From positions 1-64,000 of the forward strand of contig NZ_WNLA01000017.1 of assembly GCF_009720865.1 (NCBI RefSeq): a stretch of DNA of 64,000 bases. The letters are read 5' to 3'. Source of the DNA: Pseudoduganella ginsengisoli. GTDB lineage: Bacteria > Pseudomonadota > Gammaproteobacteria > Burkholderiales > Burkholderiaceae_D. Shown here in pieces: positions 16,942 through 25,539 of this stretch. A model generated the notes under the pieces. It had not been told where the DNA came from and did no database searches. It worked only from the letters and a program-made list of their open reading frames with translations. The translations under genes and the position numbers were made by a program. Each line of letters begins with the position of its first letter. Position 1 is the stretch's first letter.

Positions 16942-17603
16942 GCCAGCAAATCAACCTGTACAACCCGCGCTTCCGCAAGAAGACCAATTATGTCACCCTG
17001 AATACGCTGGCGGCCCTGTCGGGTGTCACGCTGGCCGTGGCGCTGGCGTTCGGCTTGTCGGCCCAGCAGCGCGTTGCTGTGGCCCAGGCCGAGGCGGACA
17101 AGGTGCAGCGCCAAATGGCGGACGCGGAACGGCGCCAGAAAGAATCCGCCGGCAAAGCGCCCCGGCAAAAGGACCCGCAAGTGGCCGAACAATTGGCGCA
17201 GGCGGAGTCTGACAACCGCGCGCTGCAGGAAGTGTCCGGCATTCTTGAAAAGGGCGAACTGGGCAATACGCACGGCTATTCGGCTTACTTCAGCGCCTTT
17301 GCCCGGTCGCGGGTGCAAGGCTTATGGCTGACCGGCGTACAAATCGTCGGGGCGGGCAATGAAATCGGTTTGCAGGGGCGCACCTTGCAGGCGGCGTTAT
17401 TGCCCGGGTACTTGAATGGCTTGGCGCATGAACCAGTATTGAAGGGCAAGTCGTTCGGTCAGCTGGAAATGAACCAGGCGGCCCAGCCGTCGCCGGCCGC
17501 CGCCGTGGCATCGGCCCCTGCGCCGTCTGCTCCGGCGTTTGTGGAATTCAGCTTGCAGGCGCACCAGGAAAGCAGCGCGGTAGTGAAAGCGGAGGCGCGA
17601 TGA
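16938..17603 (+). CDS. PilN-like MSHA assembly protein (second MshI-type subunit)
   Basis: 221 residues from GTG 16938. The N terminus SQQINLYNPRFRKK is the INLY-type motif with which PilN proteins dock into PilM. A membrane segment at about 20-42 and a periplasmic coiled coil (about 45-115, Gln/Glu/Arg-rich) follow, then a ferredoxin-like part and an Ala/Pro-rich tail. It overlaps mshI by four bases (GTGA) and mshJ by four bases (ATGA). In Shewanella this position is called mshI2. Confidence 0.85.
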   Translation: MSQQINLYNPRFRKKTNYVTLNTLAALSGVTLAVALAFGLSAQQRVAVAQAEADKVQRQMADAERRQKESAGKAPRQKDPQVAEQLAQAESDNRALQEVSGILEKGELGNTHGYSAYFSAFARSRVQGLWLTGVQIVGAGNEIGLQGRTLQAALLPGYLNGLAHEPVLKGKSFGQLEMNQAAQPSPAAAVASAPAPSAPAFVEFSLQAHQESSAVVKAEAR

Positions 17604-18364
17604 AGCAGCGCTGGAAACAATGGTCGGCGAAATTCGAAGCGATCAGCATGCGCGAGCGGCTGATGGTGAGCGCCGCGGTCTTGGCGGGGATGGTATTTAT
17701 CATCAATACGCTGGTGATCGAGCCGGCGCTGAAGCGGGAAAAGATGTTGAAAGACACCACCGTGCAGCAGCGCAATGCCGTCGCCACGATCTATATGGAT
17801 GTGGCGCAGCGCGAACTGGCCGCATCGAATGATCCTGACAAGGAAGCCAGGCAGCGCCTGGCCCAGCTGACGCAGGAGAATCAGCGCATGCGCGACGCGC
17901 TGCGTACGATGCAAAAAGGCTTGGTGGTGCCGGAGCGCATGGGCGCGCTGTTACAGCAATTGTTGGGCAACAGCCGGCTGAAACTGGTATCGCTGAAAAC
18001 TTTGCCGCCGCGCGGCATGAGCGACGGGAAATTCGCCGAGCCTGAGCCGGTCCAGACCCAGGCACTTGCCGGACCTGCGGCTATGGCGCCCGCGCCGGTG
18101 TTGCCGCTGGCCCCGCCGGCCGGCCAGGCCGCCAAGCCCGCGGTACCGGCCGCCAAGCAGGAAGAATTGCTTTACCGGCATGGAGTGCAAATCGTGGTGG
18201 AGGGCAGCTACCTGGATATGGTGGCCTATATGCAGGCGCTGGAAGCCATGCCGGAACAGCTGTTCTGGGGTAAGGCCACCTTGAACGCCAAGCAATACCC
18301 GAAAGCCACGCTGTCGTTGACCTTATATACGCTGAGCCTGGACCAGAAATGGATAGCTTTGTAA
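17600..18364 (+). CDS. mshJ: MSHA biogenesis protein MshJ (PilO/GspM-like)
   Basis: 254 residues. A short cytoplasmic start is followed by a membrane helix at about 22-42 (MVSAAVLAGMVFIINTLVI) and a periplasmic coiled coil to about residue 110. A Pro/Ala linker and a ferredoxin-like fold follow at the end (VQIVVEGSYLDMVAYMQALEAMP...). It would pair with the PilN-like protein to align the platform with the secretin. The stop overlaps the probable mshK start (TAATG). Confidence 0.87.
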   Translation: MKQRWKQWSAKFEAISMRERLMVSAAVLAGMVFIINTLVIEPALKREKMLKDTTVQQRNAVATIYMDVAQRELAASNDPDKEARQRLAQLTQENQRMRDALRTMQKGLVVPERMGALLQQLLGNSRLKLVSLKTLPPRGMSDGKFAEPEPVQTQALAGPAAMAPAPVLPLAPPAGQAAKPAVPAAKQEELLYRHGVQIVVEGSYLDMVAYMQALEAMPEQLFWGKATLNAKQYPKATLSLTLYTLSLDQKWIAL

Positions 18365-18723
18365 TGTGCGCATCGCGCTTGTTATTTGCGTTGGCGCTGC
18401 CGGTGGCGCTGATGGGCGGCGCCGCAGCCCAGTCGCTGGGCGACCCCACGCAGCCGCCCGCCGTGCTGGCTACGCCGGGCGCCGTGGCAGCGCCCGATCC
18501 GGCAGAGCCGGCAGCATTGCAATTGCAGTCGATCCTTGTGTCGCGGGAAGCGGGCGGGCGCCGCGTCGCTGTCATCAATGGCGAAGTGGTGCGCCCCGGC
18601 GCCAAAGTTGGCGATGCCGTGGTGGAGGCAGTGGGTGAAAACACGGTGGTGGTCCGGCGGGGGAAATCCAAGGAAACCCTGCGGCTGTTTCCAGCTGCAG
18701 CCGGCAAGACGGCGAGACAATAA
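18364..18723 (+). CDS. mshK: MSHA biogenesis protein MshK (PilP-like)
   Basis: 119 residues from ATG 18364, which overlaps the mshJ stop as TAATG; an in-frame ATG at 18349 is also possible. A signal peptide (about 1-23, MGGAAAQS cleavage region) is followed by LGDPTQPP, the motif at the head of MshK proteins. A small beta domain (QSILVSREAGGRRVAVINGEVV) resembles PilP/GspC homology regions. It links the inner-membrane complex to the secretin MshL encoded next. Confidence 0.85.
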   Translation: MCASRLLFALALPVALMGGAAAQSLGDPTQPPAVLATPGAVAAPDPAEPAALQLQSILVSREAGGRRVAVINGEVVRPGAKVGDAVVEAVGENTVVVRRGKSKETLRLFPAAAGKTARQ

Positions 18724-20532
18724 ATGATGCGAAACGATAAGAACATGCACAAACTGACGAAGGCTGCCTGTGTGCTGGGCGCCATGGTGGTGCTGGCAGG
18801 TTGCCAGACGCCTTCTTCGCGCGATACATACGATGCGATCGGCAAGGAAATGCGGGCGGCCACGTCCAAGGCGCCCGCCGCCGCAGCAGCTCCCGATGCC
18901 GTCGAAGCAGCGCTGCTGCCGCCATTGCCCGCACTGGCATCTCAATTGCCGAAAGCCCGTCCCGTGCTCGATGAGCGCTTCAATGTGTCGTTCAATAACG
19001 TCCCGGTTCAGCAATTCTTTAATTCCATCGTGGCGGGCACCCGCTACAACATGCTGATCCATCCCGAAGTGACGGGCAACATCACCGCGCACTTGAAGGA
19101 TGTGACGTTGATGGAAGCGCTGGACGCTATCCGCGAATTGTATGGCTATGACTACAAGGTGGAAGGCACGCGCATTTATATCCGCCCGCTGACGATGCAG
19201 ACGCGCATGTTCAAGGTCAATTACCTGACGGCGACCCGCAAGGGCACGTCGAACGTGCGCGTGTCGTCGACGTCGGTCGGCTCGGTGGGCCCGCAAACGT
19301 CGGGCGGCAGCGGCAATGGCGGCGGCAATAACAATAACCAGCAGCAGGGCGGCAATTTGCCGGGCCAGCCAGGCCAGTCGGGCCAGCAGGGCCTAGATGC
19401 CAGCAACGTCACCACGGCCATGGAATCGGACTTCTGGAAAGATTTAAAAGCCGCGCTGGAAGCCCTGGTGGGCGGCCAGGGCGAAGGGCGCAGCGTGGTG
19501 ATTTCTCCGCAATCGGGCGTCATCGTTGTGCGCGCCATGCCGGACCAGCTGCGCTCGATCGACCAGTATCTGAAGGCCACTCGCTTGGCGGTGGAGCGCC
19601 AAGTCATCCTGGAAGCGAAAATCCTCGAAGTGCAGTTGAACACCGGCTACCAGACCGGCATCAACTGGGCTTCGTTCGCATCGTTCAAGACGGGCCATGA
19701 CAACCGCGCCTCGTCCGGTTTCCTGGCGCCGGGCACGTCGCTGGCGCCGCTGCCGTTTGCCGGCGGGCAGCCGCCCACCATGACCAGTGGCGGCGCCGCC
19801 GGCATTTCCGCCAGCACGGGCTTTAATATCGCCAATGCCGCCACCAATGCGGGCTCGCTGTTCGGCCTGGCGTTCCAGACCAGTAATTTCGCCGCCATGA
19901 TTTCGTTCCTGGAATCGCAAGGTTCGGTGCACGTGCTGTCCAGCCCCCGCATCACGGCCATCAACAACCAGAAAGCCGTGCTGAAGATCGGAACCGATGA
20001 ATTTTATGTGACGGGCGTCTCCACCACGCAGAACAACACGGCGGCGGGCAATACCACCAGCCCGAACGTGACGCTGCAGCCCTTCTTTTCCGGCGTGGTG
20101 CTGGACGTGACGCCGCAAATCGATGACGAAGGCGGCATCATGCTGCACGTGCACCCATCCGTCAGCCAAGTTACGACGGTCAACAAGACAGTTAACCTGG
20201 GCAGCGCCGGTTCGCTGAACTTGCCGCTGGCCGCATCCTCCACGTCGGAAATGGACAGCATGGTGCGGGGCCAGGATGGCCAGATCGTTGCCATTGGCGG
20301 CTTGATGCGCCAGTCCACGACGGACGATGCTTCGCAAGTGCCGGGCGCGGATAAAGTGCCCGTGCTGGGCAACTTGTTCCGCAATACCGACCAGAAGACG
20401 CAAAAGCGCGAACTGGTGGTCTTGATCAAGCCGACCATCGTTGATGGTCCCGGCGCATGGAGCCAGGATACGGAAGATGCGGCGCGCCGCATTGAGCAGC
20501 TGGCTCCGGGGCGCAGCGGAGCACGCAATTAA
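18724..20532 (+). CDS. mshL: MSHA pilus outer-membrane secretin MshL
   Basis: 602 residues. A lipobox (VLAGC) near residue 26 predicts a lipoprotein. An N-terminal STN-like domain (about 80-160) is followed by a Gly/Asn/Gln-rich linker around residues 190-220 and the secretin core with VERQVILEAKILEV, SSPRITAINNQ and the late GQIVAIGGLMRQ...PVLGNLFRNT motifs. It forms the channel through which the pilus leaves. It starts directly after the mshK stop (TAAATG). It shares layout with the secretin at 1286-3148. Confidence 0.93.
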   Translation: MMRNDKNMHKLTKAACVLGAMVVLAGCQTPSSRDTYDAIGKEMRAATSKAPAAAAAPDAVEAALLPPLPALASQLPKARPVLDERFNVSFNNVPVQQFFNSIVAGTRYNMLIHPEVTGNITAHLKDVTLMEALDAIRELYGYDYKVEGTRIYIRPLTMQTRMFKVNYLTATRKGTSNVRVSSTSVGSVGPQTSGGSGNGGGNNNNQQQGGNLPGQPGQSGQQGLDASNVTTAMESDFWKDLKAALEALVGGQGEGRSVVISPQSGVIVVRAMPDQLRSIDQYLKATRLAVERQVILEAKILEVQLNTGYQTGINWASFASFKTGHDNRASSGFLAPGTSLAPLPFAGGQPPTMTSGGAAGISASTGFNIANAATNAGSLFGLAFQTSNFAAMISFLESQGSVHVLSSPRITAINNQKAVLKIGTDEFYVTGVSTTQNNTAAGNTTSPNVTLQPFFSGVVLDVTPQIDDEGGIMLHVHPSVSQVTTVNKTVNLGSAGSLNLPLAASSTSEMDSMVRGQDGQIVAIGGLMRQSTTDDASQVPGADKVPVLGNLFRNTDQKTQKRELVVLIKPTIVDGPGAWSQDTEDAARRIEQLAPGRSGARN

Positions 20533-20543
20533 GGATTGCCGCC

Positions 20544-21449
20544 ATGTATGAATCCCATTTCGGCTTGCGTGAAGTGCCATTTTCCATCACGCCGGACACC
20601 AGCTACTTCTTCACCAGCCCCCATTCGCAAGAGGCGTTGAATACCTTGCTGGTGGCGGCCCGCACGGGTGAAGGCTTCATTAAGATCACCGGCGAAGTCG
20701 GCACTGGCAAGACGCTGCTGTGCCGTAAATTCCTGTCCACCTTGGGCGAGGAATTCGTTACCGCGTATATTCCCAATCCTTACCTGGAACCGCGCACCTT
20801 GATGCTGGCGCTGGCCGATGAACTGGAATTGACGCTGGCGCGCGACGTCGACCAGCACCAGATGCTGAAGTCGATCACGTTCCGCTTGCTGGAACTGGCG
20901 TCGCAGGGCAAGCAAGTCTTGCTGTGCCTGGACGAAGCGCAGGCCATCCCGATTGAAAGCCTGGAAGCGCTGCGCTTATTGACGAACCTGGAAACTGAAA
21001 AACGCAAGCTGCTGCAAATCGTCCTGTTTGGCCAGCCGGAATTGAATGCGCACCTGCAGAGCCCCGTCATCCGCCAGCTGGCGCAGCGCATTACGTTCCA
21101 CTACCACCTCGGTGCATTGTCGCGCGACGACCTCGATTACTATCTGGCGCACCGTTTGCGGGTGGCCGGCTATTCGGGCGGGCGGCTGTTTTCCGCTGCC
21201 GCCGTGCGCAAGCTGTTTGCCGCCACGGGCGGCATTCCCCGTCTGGTCAACATCATGGCGCACAAGTCGCTGATGCTGGCCTATGGCGAAGGGCGCCAGC
21301 AAGTGGACAAGAAGCACGTGGAGGCCGCGGCGTCGGATACAGTGGGTGGCGCGCGGCAGCGCGTCATGCCGCCATGGCCATGGATTGCGGCGGCTGCCGC
21401 TGGATTGCTGGCGGCAGGCGGCGGCCTGGCGTGGGCCCTGACGAAATGA
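20544..21449 (+). CDS. mshM: MSHA biogenesis AAA ATPase MshM (ExeA/GspA-like)
   Basis: 301 residues. The start MYESHFGLREVPFSITPD is typical of MshM/ExeA. Walker A GEVGTGKT (50-57) and Walker B VLLCLDEAQ (D130, E131) are intact. A single membrane segment lies at the very C terminus (about 278-298). Unlike ExeA it has no peptidoglycan-binding domain. It lies 11 bases after mshL and 10 bases before mshN. Comparison with the degenerate paralogue at 3804 is instructive because every catalytic residue is kept here. Confidence 0.92.
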   Translation: MYESHFGLREVPFSITPDTSYFFTSPHSQEALNTLLVAARTGEGFIKITGEVGTGKTLLCRKFLSTLGEEFVTAYIPNPYLEPRTLMLALADELELTLARDVDQHQMLKSITFRLLELASQGKQVLLCLDEAQAIPIESLEALRLLTNLETEKRKLLQIVLFGQPELNAHLQSPVIRQLAQRITFHYHLGALSRDDLDYYLAHRLRVAGYSGGRLFSAAAVRKLFAATGGIPRLVNIMAHKSLMLAYGEGRQQVDKKHVEAAASDTVGGARQRVMPPWPWIAAAAAGLLAAGGGLAWALTK

Positions 21450-21459
21450 GCGGCGGCCT

Positions 21460-22677
21460 ATGAGCTTGATTAACAAAATGCTGCAAGACCTCGACGCGCG
21501 CGGCGGAGCCGGCGCGAAGGCGGGAGGCGACGCCGTGCGTTCGGTGGCGCCAACGGGCATGCGCTCGCCTACCATGCTGGCGGTGCGCACTGGCGTGGCA
21601 TTGACGGCGCTGGCGCTGGCCGTGTGGTACGGCTGGACGCAGATGCACAAGCCGCCGCCATTCAAGGCGCCGAAAGTGGTTGGCGCAGCGGAGGTCAATG
21701 GCAAAGCCGCGCCGGCCGCTGCACCGGCGCCAGCACCTGCACCGGCGCCGGCATCGGTATCAGCGCCCGCACCTGCACCAGTGCCGGCATCTGTACCAGC
21801 GTCCGGCGGGGTTGCCGCCGCTGCGGCAAGCGTCGCTGCGCCTGTCAATGCGGCGCGGGAAGCCAGCCGCGCGGCGCGGGCGGAACGCATCGAAGCGCGC
21901 CGCAAGCAGGAAGAAGCGCAGCAGGGCGACCTGGCGGCGCAACTGGCCGATGCGAAGCGCAAGGCCAAACAGGCACGGGCGGAAGCGCAAGCGCTGGCCG
22001 CGTCCCATGCGCAGGCTGCAAAAGCGGCTGCCGCCCGCCCGCAGCCCCGCGTTGAAGCCAAGGCGGTGCCACTGCAGCGCCAGGCCGACGGCAGTGGCGT
22101 GACCATGACGTCGGAGCAGCAGGCGGATAACGCTTACAAGCGTGCATTGGCCATGCTGCAGGATGGCCGTGTGCAAGATGCAATGGCGGGCCTGGAACAG
22201 GCGGTGTTTGCCTATCCGCGCCATGACGCCGCGCGCCAGGCATTGGTGGGCTTATTGCTGGAAGCGCGGCGCAACGATGAAGCCATGCGCCATTTGCAGC
22301 TGGGGCTGGGCTTGGATCCCAAGCAGCAGCAAATGGCCATGCTGCTGGCGCGTTTGCAAATCGAGCGCGGCGGCCCGGCCGTGGAAACACTGATGCGCAC
22401 GTTGCCATATGCGGGTAACAACCCGGATTACGTGGCGTTCCTGGCCGGCGCGCTGCAAAAGGTCCAGCGGCATCGGGAAGCTGTCGAGCAATACCAGGCC
22501 GCGCTGCGGCTGATGCCGCAAAACGGCGTGTGGTGGATGGGCATGGGGATTTCGCTGCAGGCCGACAAGCGCAATGCGGAAGCGGTGGAAGCGTACAACC
22601 ATGCCAAGGCCAGCGGCAGTCTGTCGCCGGAACTGGCGTCGTTTGTGGAGCGCAAGCTGGCGCAGATCGCACGCTAG
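21460..22677 (+). CDS. mshN: MSHA biogenesis TPR protein MshN
   Basis: 405 residues. The start MSLINKMLQDLDARGG is the MshN signature. A membrane segment lies at about 45-63, then a long Ala/Pro linker and a charged coiled-coil-like stretch (about 130-190). TPR repeats follow from about residue 215 to the end (NAYKRALAMLQDGRVQDAMAGLEQAV...). It acts as a periplasmic scaffold, probably for the MshL secretin. It is the last gene of the mshI-N operon; no clear terminator is seen before the convergent gene at 22734. Confidence 0.9.
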   Translation: MSLINKMLQDLDARGGAGAKAGGDAVRSVAPTGMRSPTMLAVRTGVALTALALAVWYGWTQMHKPPPFKAPKVVGAAEVNGKAAPAAAPAPAPAPAPASVSAPAPAPVPASVPASGGVAAAAASVAAPVNAAREASRAARAERIEARRKQEEAQQGDLAAQLADAKRKAKQARAEAQALAASHAQAAKAAAARPQPRVEAKAVPLQRQADGSGVTMTSEQQADNAYKRALAMLQDGRVQDAMAGLEQAVFAYPRHDAARQALVGLLLEARRNDEAMRHLQLGLGLDPKQQQMAMLLARLQIERGGPAVETLMRTLPYAGNNPDYVAFLAGALQKVQRHREAVEQYQAALRLMPQNGVWWMGMGISLQADKRNAEAVEAYNHAKASGSLSPELASFVERKLAQIAR

Positions 22678-22733
22678 CACTCAACCCGTGAGCGCCGCTA
22701 TATTGGCGTCTCTTAAGGTTGCGTTGTGGCCTG

Positions 22734-23735
22734 TCACAGGCTGGCTTGCTCACCCCAGATCTGTTTCATGGAAAACCGCACGTCGGCCTGGTCTTCACTG
22801 AGCGCTTCGCTGATCGCGCATTCCGGGTCGTCGGAGCGGCGCACGATCTGGATGATGCCGGATGCATCGCGCAGCGGCTTGCCTGCCGCATCGCGCAGGC
22901 ATTGCACTTGTACTGCGCCATTGCCGTCGCGCTGCGTGACGACGCCGACTTCCGCATTTTGCAGGCGCACCAGCGTACCGGGCGGGAATTTGCCAAGTTT
23001 GGCGGCAAACTGCGTGCACAGCGCATGGTCGCCGAATTTCGCTTCATCGCTGAGTATGCTGGCCAGCGCCGTATCGGGCAGCACGGAACTGCGGTAATTG
23101 CGGGCGGATACTTGCGCGCAATAGCGGTCGGCCAGGCTGATCAAACGGGCGTTTTGCTGGATTTCCACGCCGGAACAGCCAACCGGGTAGCCGCTGCCGT
23201 CATCGTTTTCATGGTGCTGCAGCACGCAGGCAATCCAGTCTTCATCGCTGACACCGGCATCGCGCAGCAGGTCCACGCTTTCCAGCGGGTGGCGGCGCAC
23301 GATGGACATTTCCTCGCTGGTCAGCGCGGACGATTTATGGAACGTGTTCTGGTAGCGCAACATGCCGACGTTCATCGTCAGGGCGGCCGCCGTGATGGTG
23401 AGGATTTCACTGTCCGCCTTGCGCAAGCCATGGGCGACTATGATGGCGACAATCGCCGTTTCGATGCAGTGGCGCACGGCGTAGGTGCCGTTAATCTGGT
23501 TCAGGAAAATGCAGGCCAGCGCAATGTCGGGATTTAATTCGACGGCACGGATCACGTCGCGCGCCACGGCGCGCAATTCGCTTTCCGCATTGCGCTCGGC
23601 GCGCAAGTCCACCAGCAATTTTTCCAGCCGGCGGTTTGCTGCATTCAATTCATGCAGCACCGAAGGCGCCGCCGCTTGCGGCGCGGGCATGTCGCCCATG
23701 ACAAGGTCTTTCAGGCTACTGATGTATTGATTCAT
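22734..23735 (-). CDS. HD-GYP-type protein with degenerate metal site
   Basis: 333 residues from ATG 23735 (GGTGGGG just upstream). The C-terminal half keeps the GYP signature HHENDDGSGYP (174-184) and an upstream His89. The HD dyad of the catalytic motif is replaced by Met121-Asn122 (ALTMNVGML where HDIGK is expected). HD-GYP proteins hydrolyse c-di-GMP with a metal centre that needs this dyad, so activity is doubtful and a receptor or scaffold role is possible. A helical region of about 60 residues precedes the domain. It is convergent with mshN, whose locus includes the c-di-GMP receptor ATPase MshE. Confidence 0.8.
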   Translation of the reverse strand: MNQYISSLKDLVMGDMPAPQAAAPSVLHELNAANRRLEKLLVDLRAERNAESELRAVARDVIRAVELNPDIALACIFLNQINGTYAVRHCIETAIVAIIVAHGLRKADSEILTITAAALTMNVGMLRYQNTFHKSSALTSEEMSIVRRHPLESVDLLRDAGVSDEDWIACVLQHHENDDGSGYPVGCSGVEIQQNARLISLADRYCAQVSARNYRSSVLPDTALASILSDEAKFGDHALCTQFAAKLGKFPPGTLVRLQNAEVGVVTQRDGNGAVQVQCLRDAAGKPLRDASGIIQIVRRSDDPECAISEALSEDQADVRFSMKQIWGEQASL

Positions 23736-23776
23736 GATCATCCCCACCACCGCGGCCTGCTCGTGGCGGCCGCTTT

Positions 23777-24964
23777 TTATATGCGCGCCAGGCGTTCCAG
23801 TGCAAGCGCCAGCGTGTCATCTTTCTTTGCAAAGCAGAAACGGACGATGCCCGATTCCTTGCCTTGCCGGTAAAACGCGGACACGGGGATGGCCGCCACT
23901 TTAACTTCCGTAGTCAGCCATTCGGCGAATTCCGCTTCGCGCATGTCCGATATCCCATCATAACGCACGCACTGGAAATAAGTCCCGTCCGCCGGTAACA
24001 ACGTGAAGCGGCTGCCCTGTAAACCGTTGCGGAAAAGGTCACGCTTGCGCTGGTAAAAGGCGGGCAATTCCAGATACGGCTTCGGATCAGCCATATACGA
24101 TGCAATCCCGTGCTGCATCGGCGTATTGATCGAGAAAACGTTGTATTGGTGGACTTTACGGAATTCCACCATCAGCGGGGCCGGCGCCGCCACGTAGCCT
24201 ATTTTCCAGCCCGTCACGTGATACGTCTTGCCGAAACTCGACACGACGAAGGCGCGGGCCGCCAGTTCCGGGTGGCGGCACACGGATTCGTGGCGCACGC
24301 CGTCATACACCATGTGTTCATACACTTCATCGGACAAAATCAGCACGTCCGTGCCACGAACAATATCGGCCAGCGCCTGCATATCCGCTTCGCGCAAGAC
24401 GGCGCCGGTCGGATTGTGCGGCGTATTGATCAGGATCATGCGGGTTTTCGCCGTGACGGCGGCCTGCACCTGGTCCCACGGCACGCTGTAGCCATTGCCG
24501 CCCAAGGTCATCGCCACCGTGACGGGGATGCCGCCGGCCAGTTCGATGGCAGGCTGGTAAGAGTCATAGGCAGGTTCGATGACGATGACTTCATCGCCCG
24601 GGTGGATCGCGCACAGGATGGCCGTGGTCAGCGCCTGCGTGGCGCCGCACGTGACGGTGATTTCCGTGTCGGGGTGGTACTGGTGGCCATAAATCGCGGC
24701 GACTTTATTGGCAATCGCGTGGCGCAACACCGGCGCGCCGCTCATCATCGGGTACTGGTTGAAGCCATGGCGCATGGCGTCGGCCACCATGTCCGGCAGC
24801 GCCGGGTCGCACGCGAAATCCGGGAAACCCTGGCCCAGGTTCACTGCGCCATGTTCCTGTGCCAGCGCCGACATGCGGGTAAAGACCGTGGTGCCGACTG
24901 CCGGCAGGCGGCTGGTCAGGGTGGGCGTTGCAGGGCTGGCTGGCGGAATTTGGCGGCTGTTCAT
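23777..24964 (-). CDS. methionine-type aminotransferase, class I/II PLP enzyme (YbdL-like)
   Basis: 395 residues of a fold-type I aminotransferase. The PLP lysine lies in SSFGKTYHVTGWKIGY and the Asp in LILSDEVYEHMVYDG, with NTPHNPTG for cofactor and substrate contacts. SFGKTYHVTGWKIGY together with AVNLGQGFPDF is the YbdL / methionine aminotransferase subgroup, distinct from AspC. It probably acts in methionine transamination or salvage. It is monocistronic, with 41 bases to the HD-GYP gene start. Confidence 0.88.
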   Translation of the reverse strand: MNSRQIPPASPATPTLTSRLPAVGTTVFTRMSALAQEHGAVNLGQGFPDFACDPALPDMVADAMRHGFNQYPMMSGAPVLRHAIANKVAAIYGHQYHPDTEITVTCGATQALTTAILCAIHPGDEVIVIEPAYDSYQPAIELAGGIPVTVAMTLGGNGYSVPWDQVQAAVTAKTRMILINTPHNPTGAVLREADMQALADIVRGTDVLILSDEVYEHMVYDGVRHESVCRHPELAARAFVVSSFGKTYHVTGWKIGYVAAPAPLMVEFRKVHQYNVFSINTPMQHGIASYMADPKPYLELPAFYQRKRDLFRNGLQGSRFTLLPADGTYFQCVRYDGISDMREAEFAEWLTTEVKVAAIPVSAFYRQGKESGIVRFCFAKKDDTLALALERLARI

Positions 24965-25050
24965 AGGTGGATAGCGAAAGATGCGGTAAAGCTTATTCTA
25001 ACGCAGCGCCCACCATGCAGTGTTGCTCTTATACCTATTTTTCCAGGCGA

Positions 25051-25506
25051 TCAAGCTTCCAGCCGCCATGCGTCAGGCTGGACAATCTGGAACATGCCGG
25101 CTTTAGCCAGTTTGCGGGCCAGTTTCAGCAGGGCTTTGTCTTTCGTGATCAGCGTATCGGCATGGGCATCGCGCGCCAGTTCCAGGAATTTCTGGTCATC
25201 GCGGTCGGAACAGACCGGCAGGCGGGTGCCGGATGCGGGCGGCGCCACGACTTTAATCAAGGCGTCGAAACGGGCTGCGCAGGCGGGGCGGGTGTCATCC
25301 GTCAGCGGCAAATGCGGGTAGTGCAGCACCACCAGGTATTCATTGCGGCAATCAGAGCGGGTAATGGCTTCCACGGCGCCCGATTCCATCGCCGCCAGCA
25401 ATTCCGCACGGCGCGGATCGTTAAACACAAACAAGTCCAGGCAAACATTGGTGTCCAGCACCAGGCGTTTGGCTGATTTGGGGGGATTTGGTGAATCAGT
25501 TATCAT
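25051..25506 (-). CDS. PIN-domain protein (COG1569-type), no partner antitoxin
   Basis: 151 residues from ATG 25506; the frame extends further but that part is antisense to yaaA. The acidic residues of a PIN nuclease are all present: D in LVLDTNV, E in CRNEYLVV, D in CSDRDDQKFLELA and D in ITKDKALL. PIN proteins cleave RNA and are often toxins, but no antitoxin-sized gene adjoins this one. It diverges from yaaA across only about 30 bases. A housekeeping or orphan toxin-like role are both possible. Confidence 0.8.
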   Translation of the reverse strand: MITDSPNPPKSAKRLVLDTNVCLDLFVFNDPRRAELLAAMESGAVEAITRSDCRNEYLVVLHYPHLPLTDDTRPACAARFDALIKVVAPPASGTRLPVCSDRDDQKFLELARDAHADTLITKDKALLKLARKLAKAGMFQIVQPDAWRLEA

Positions 25507-25539
25507 GTCGCTTGATTTTAAGTAAGTTTTTTGGATTGT

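Noticed and set aside
22678-22733. Terminator between mshN and the HD-GYP gene
   Set aside because: Only imperfect short repeats and no T run are seen.
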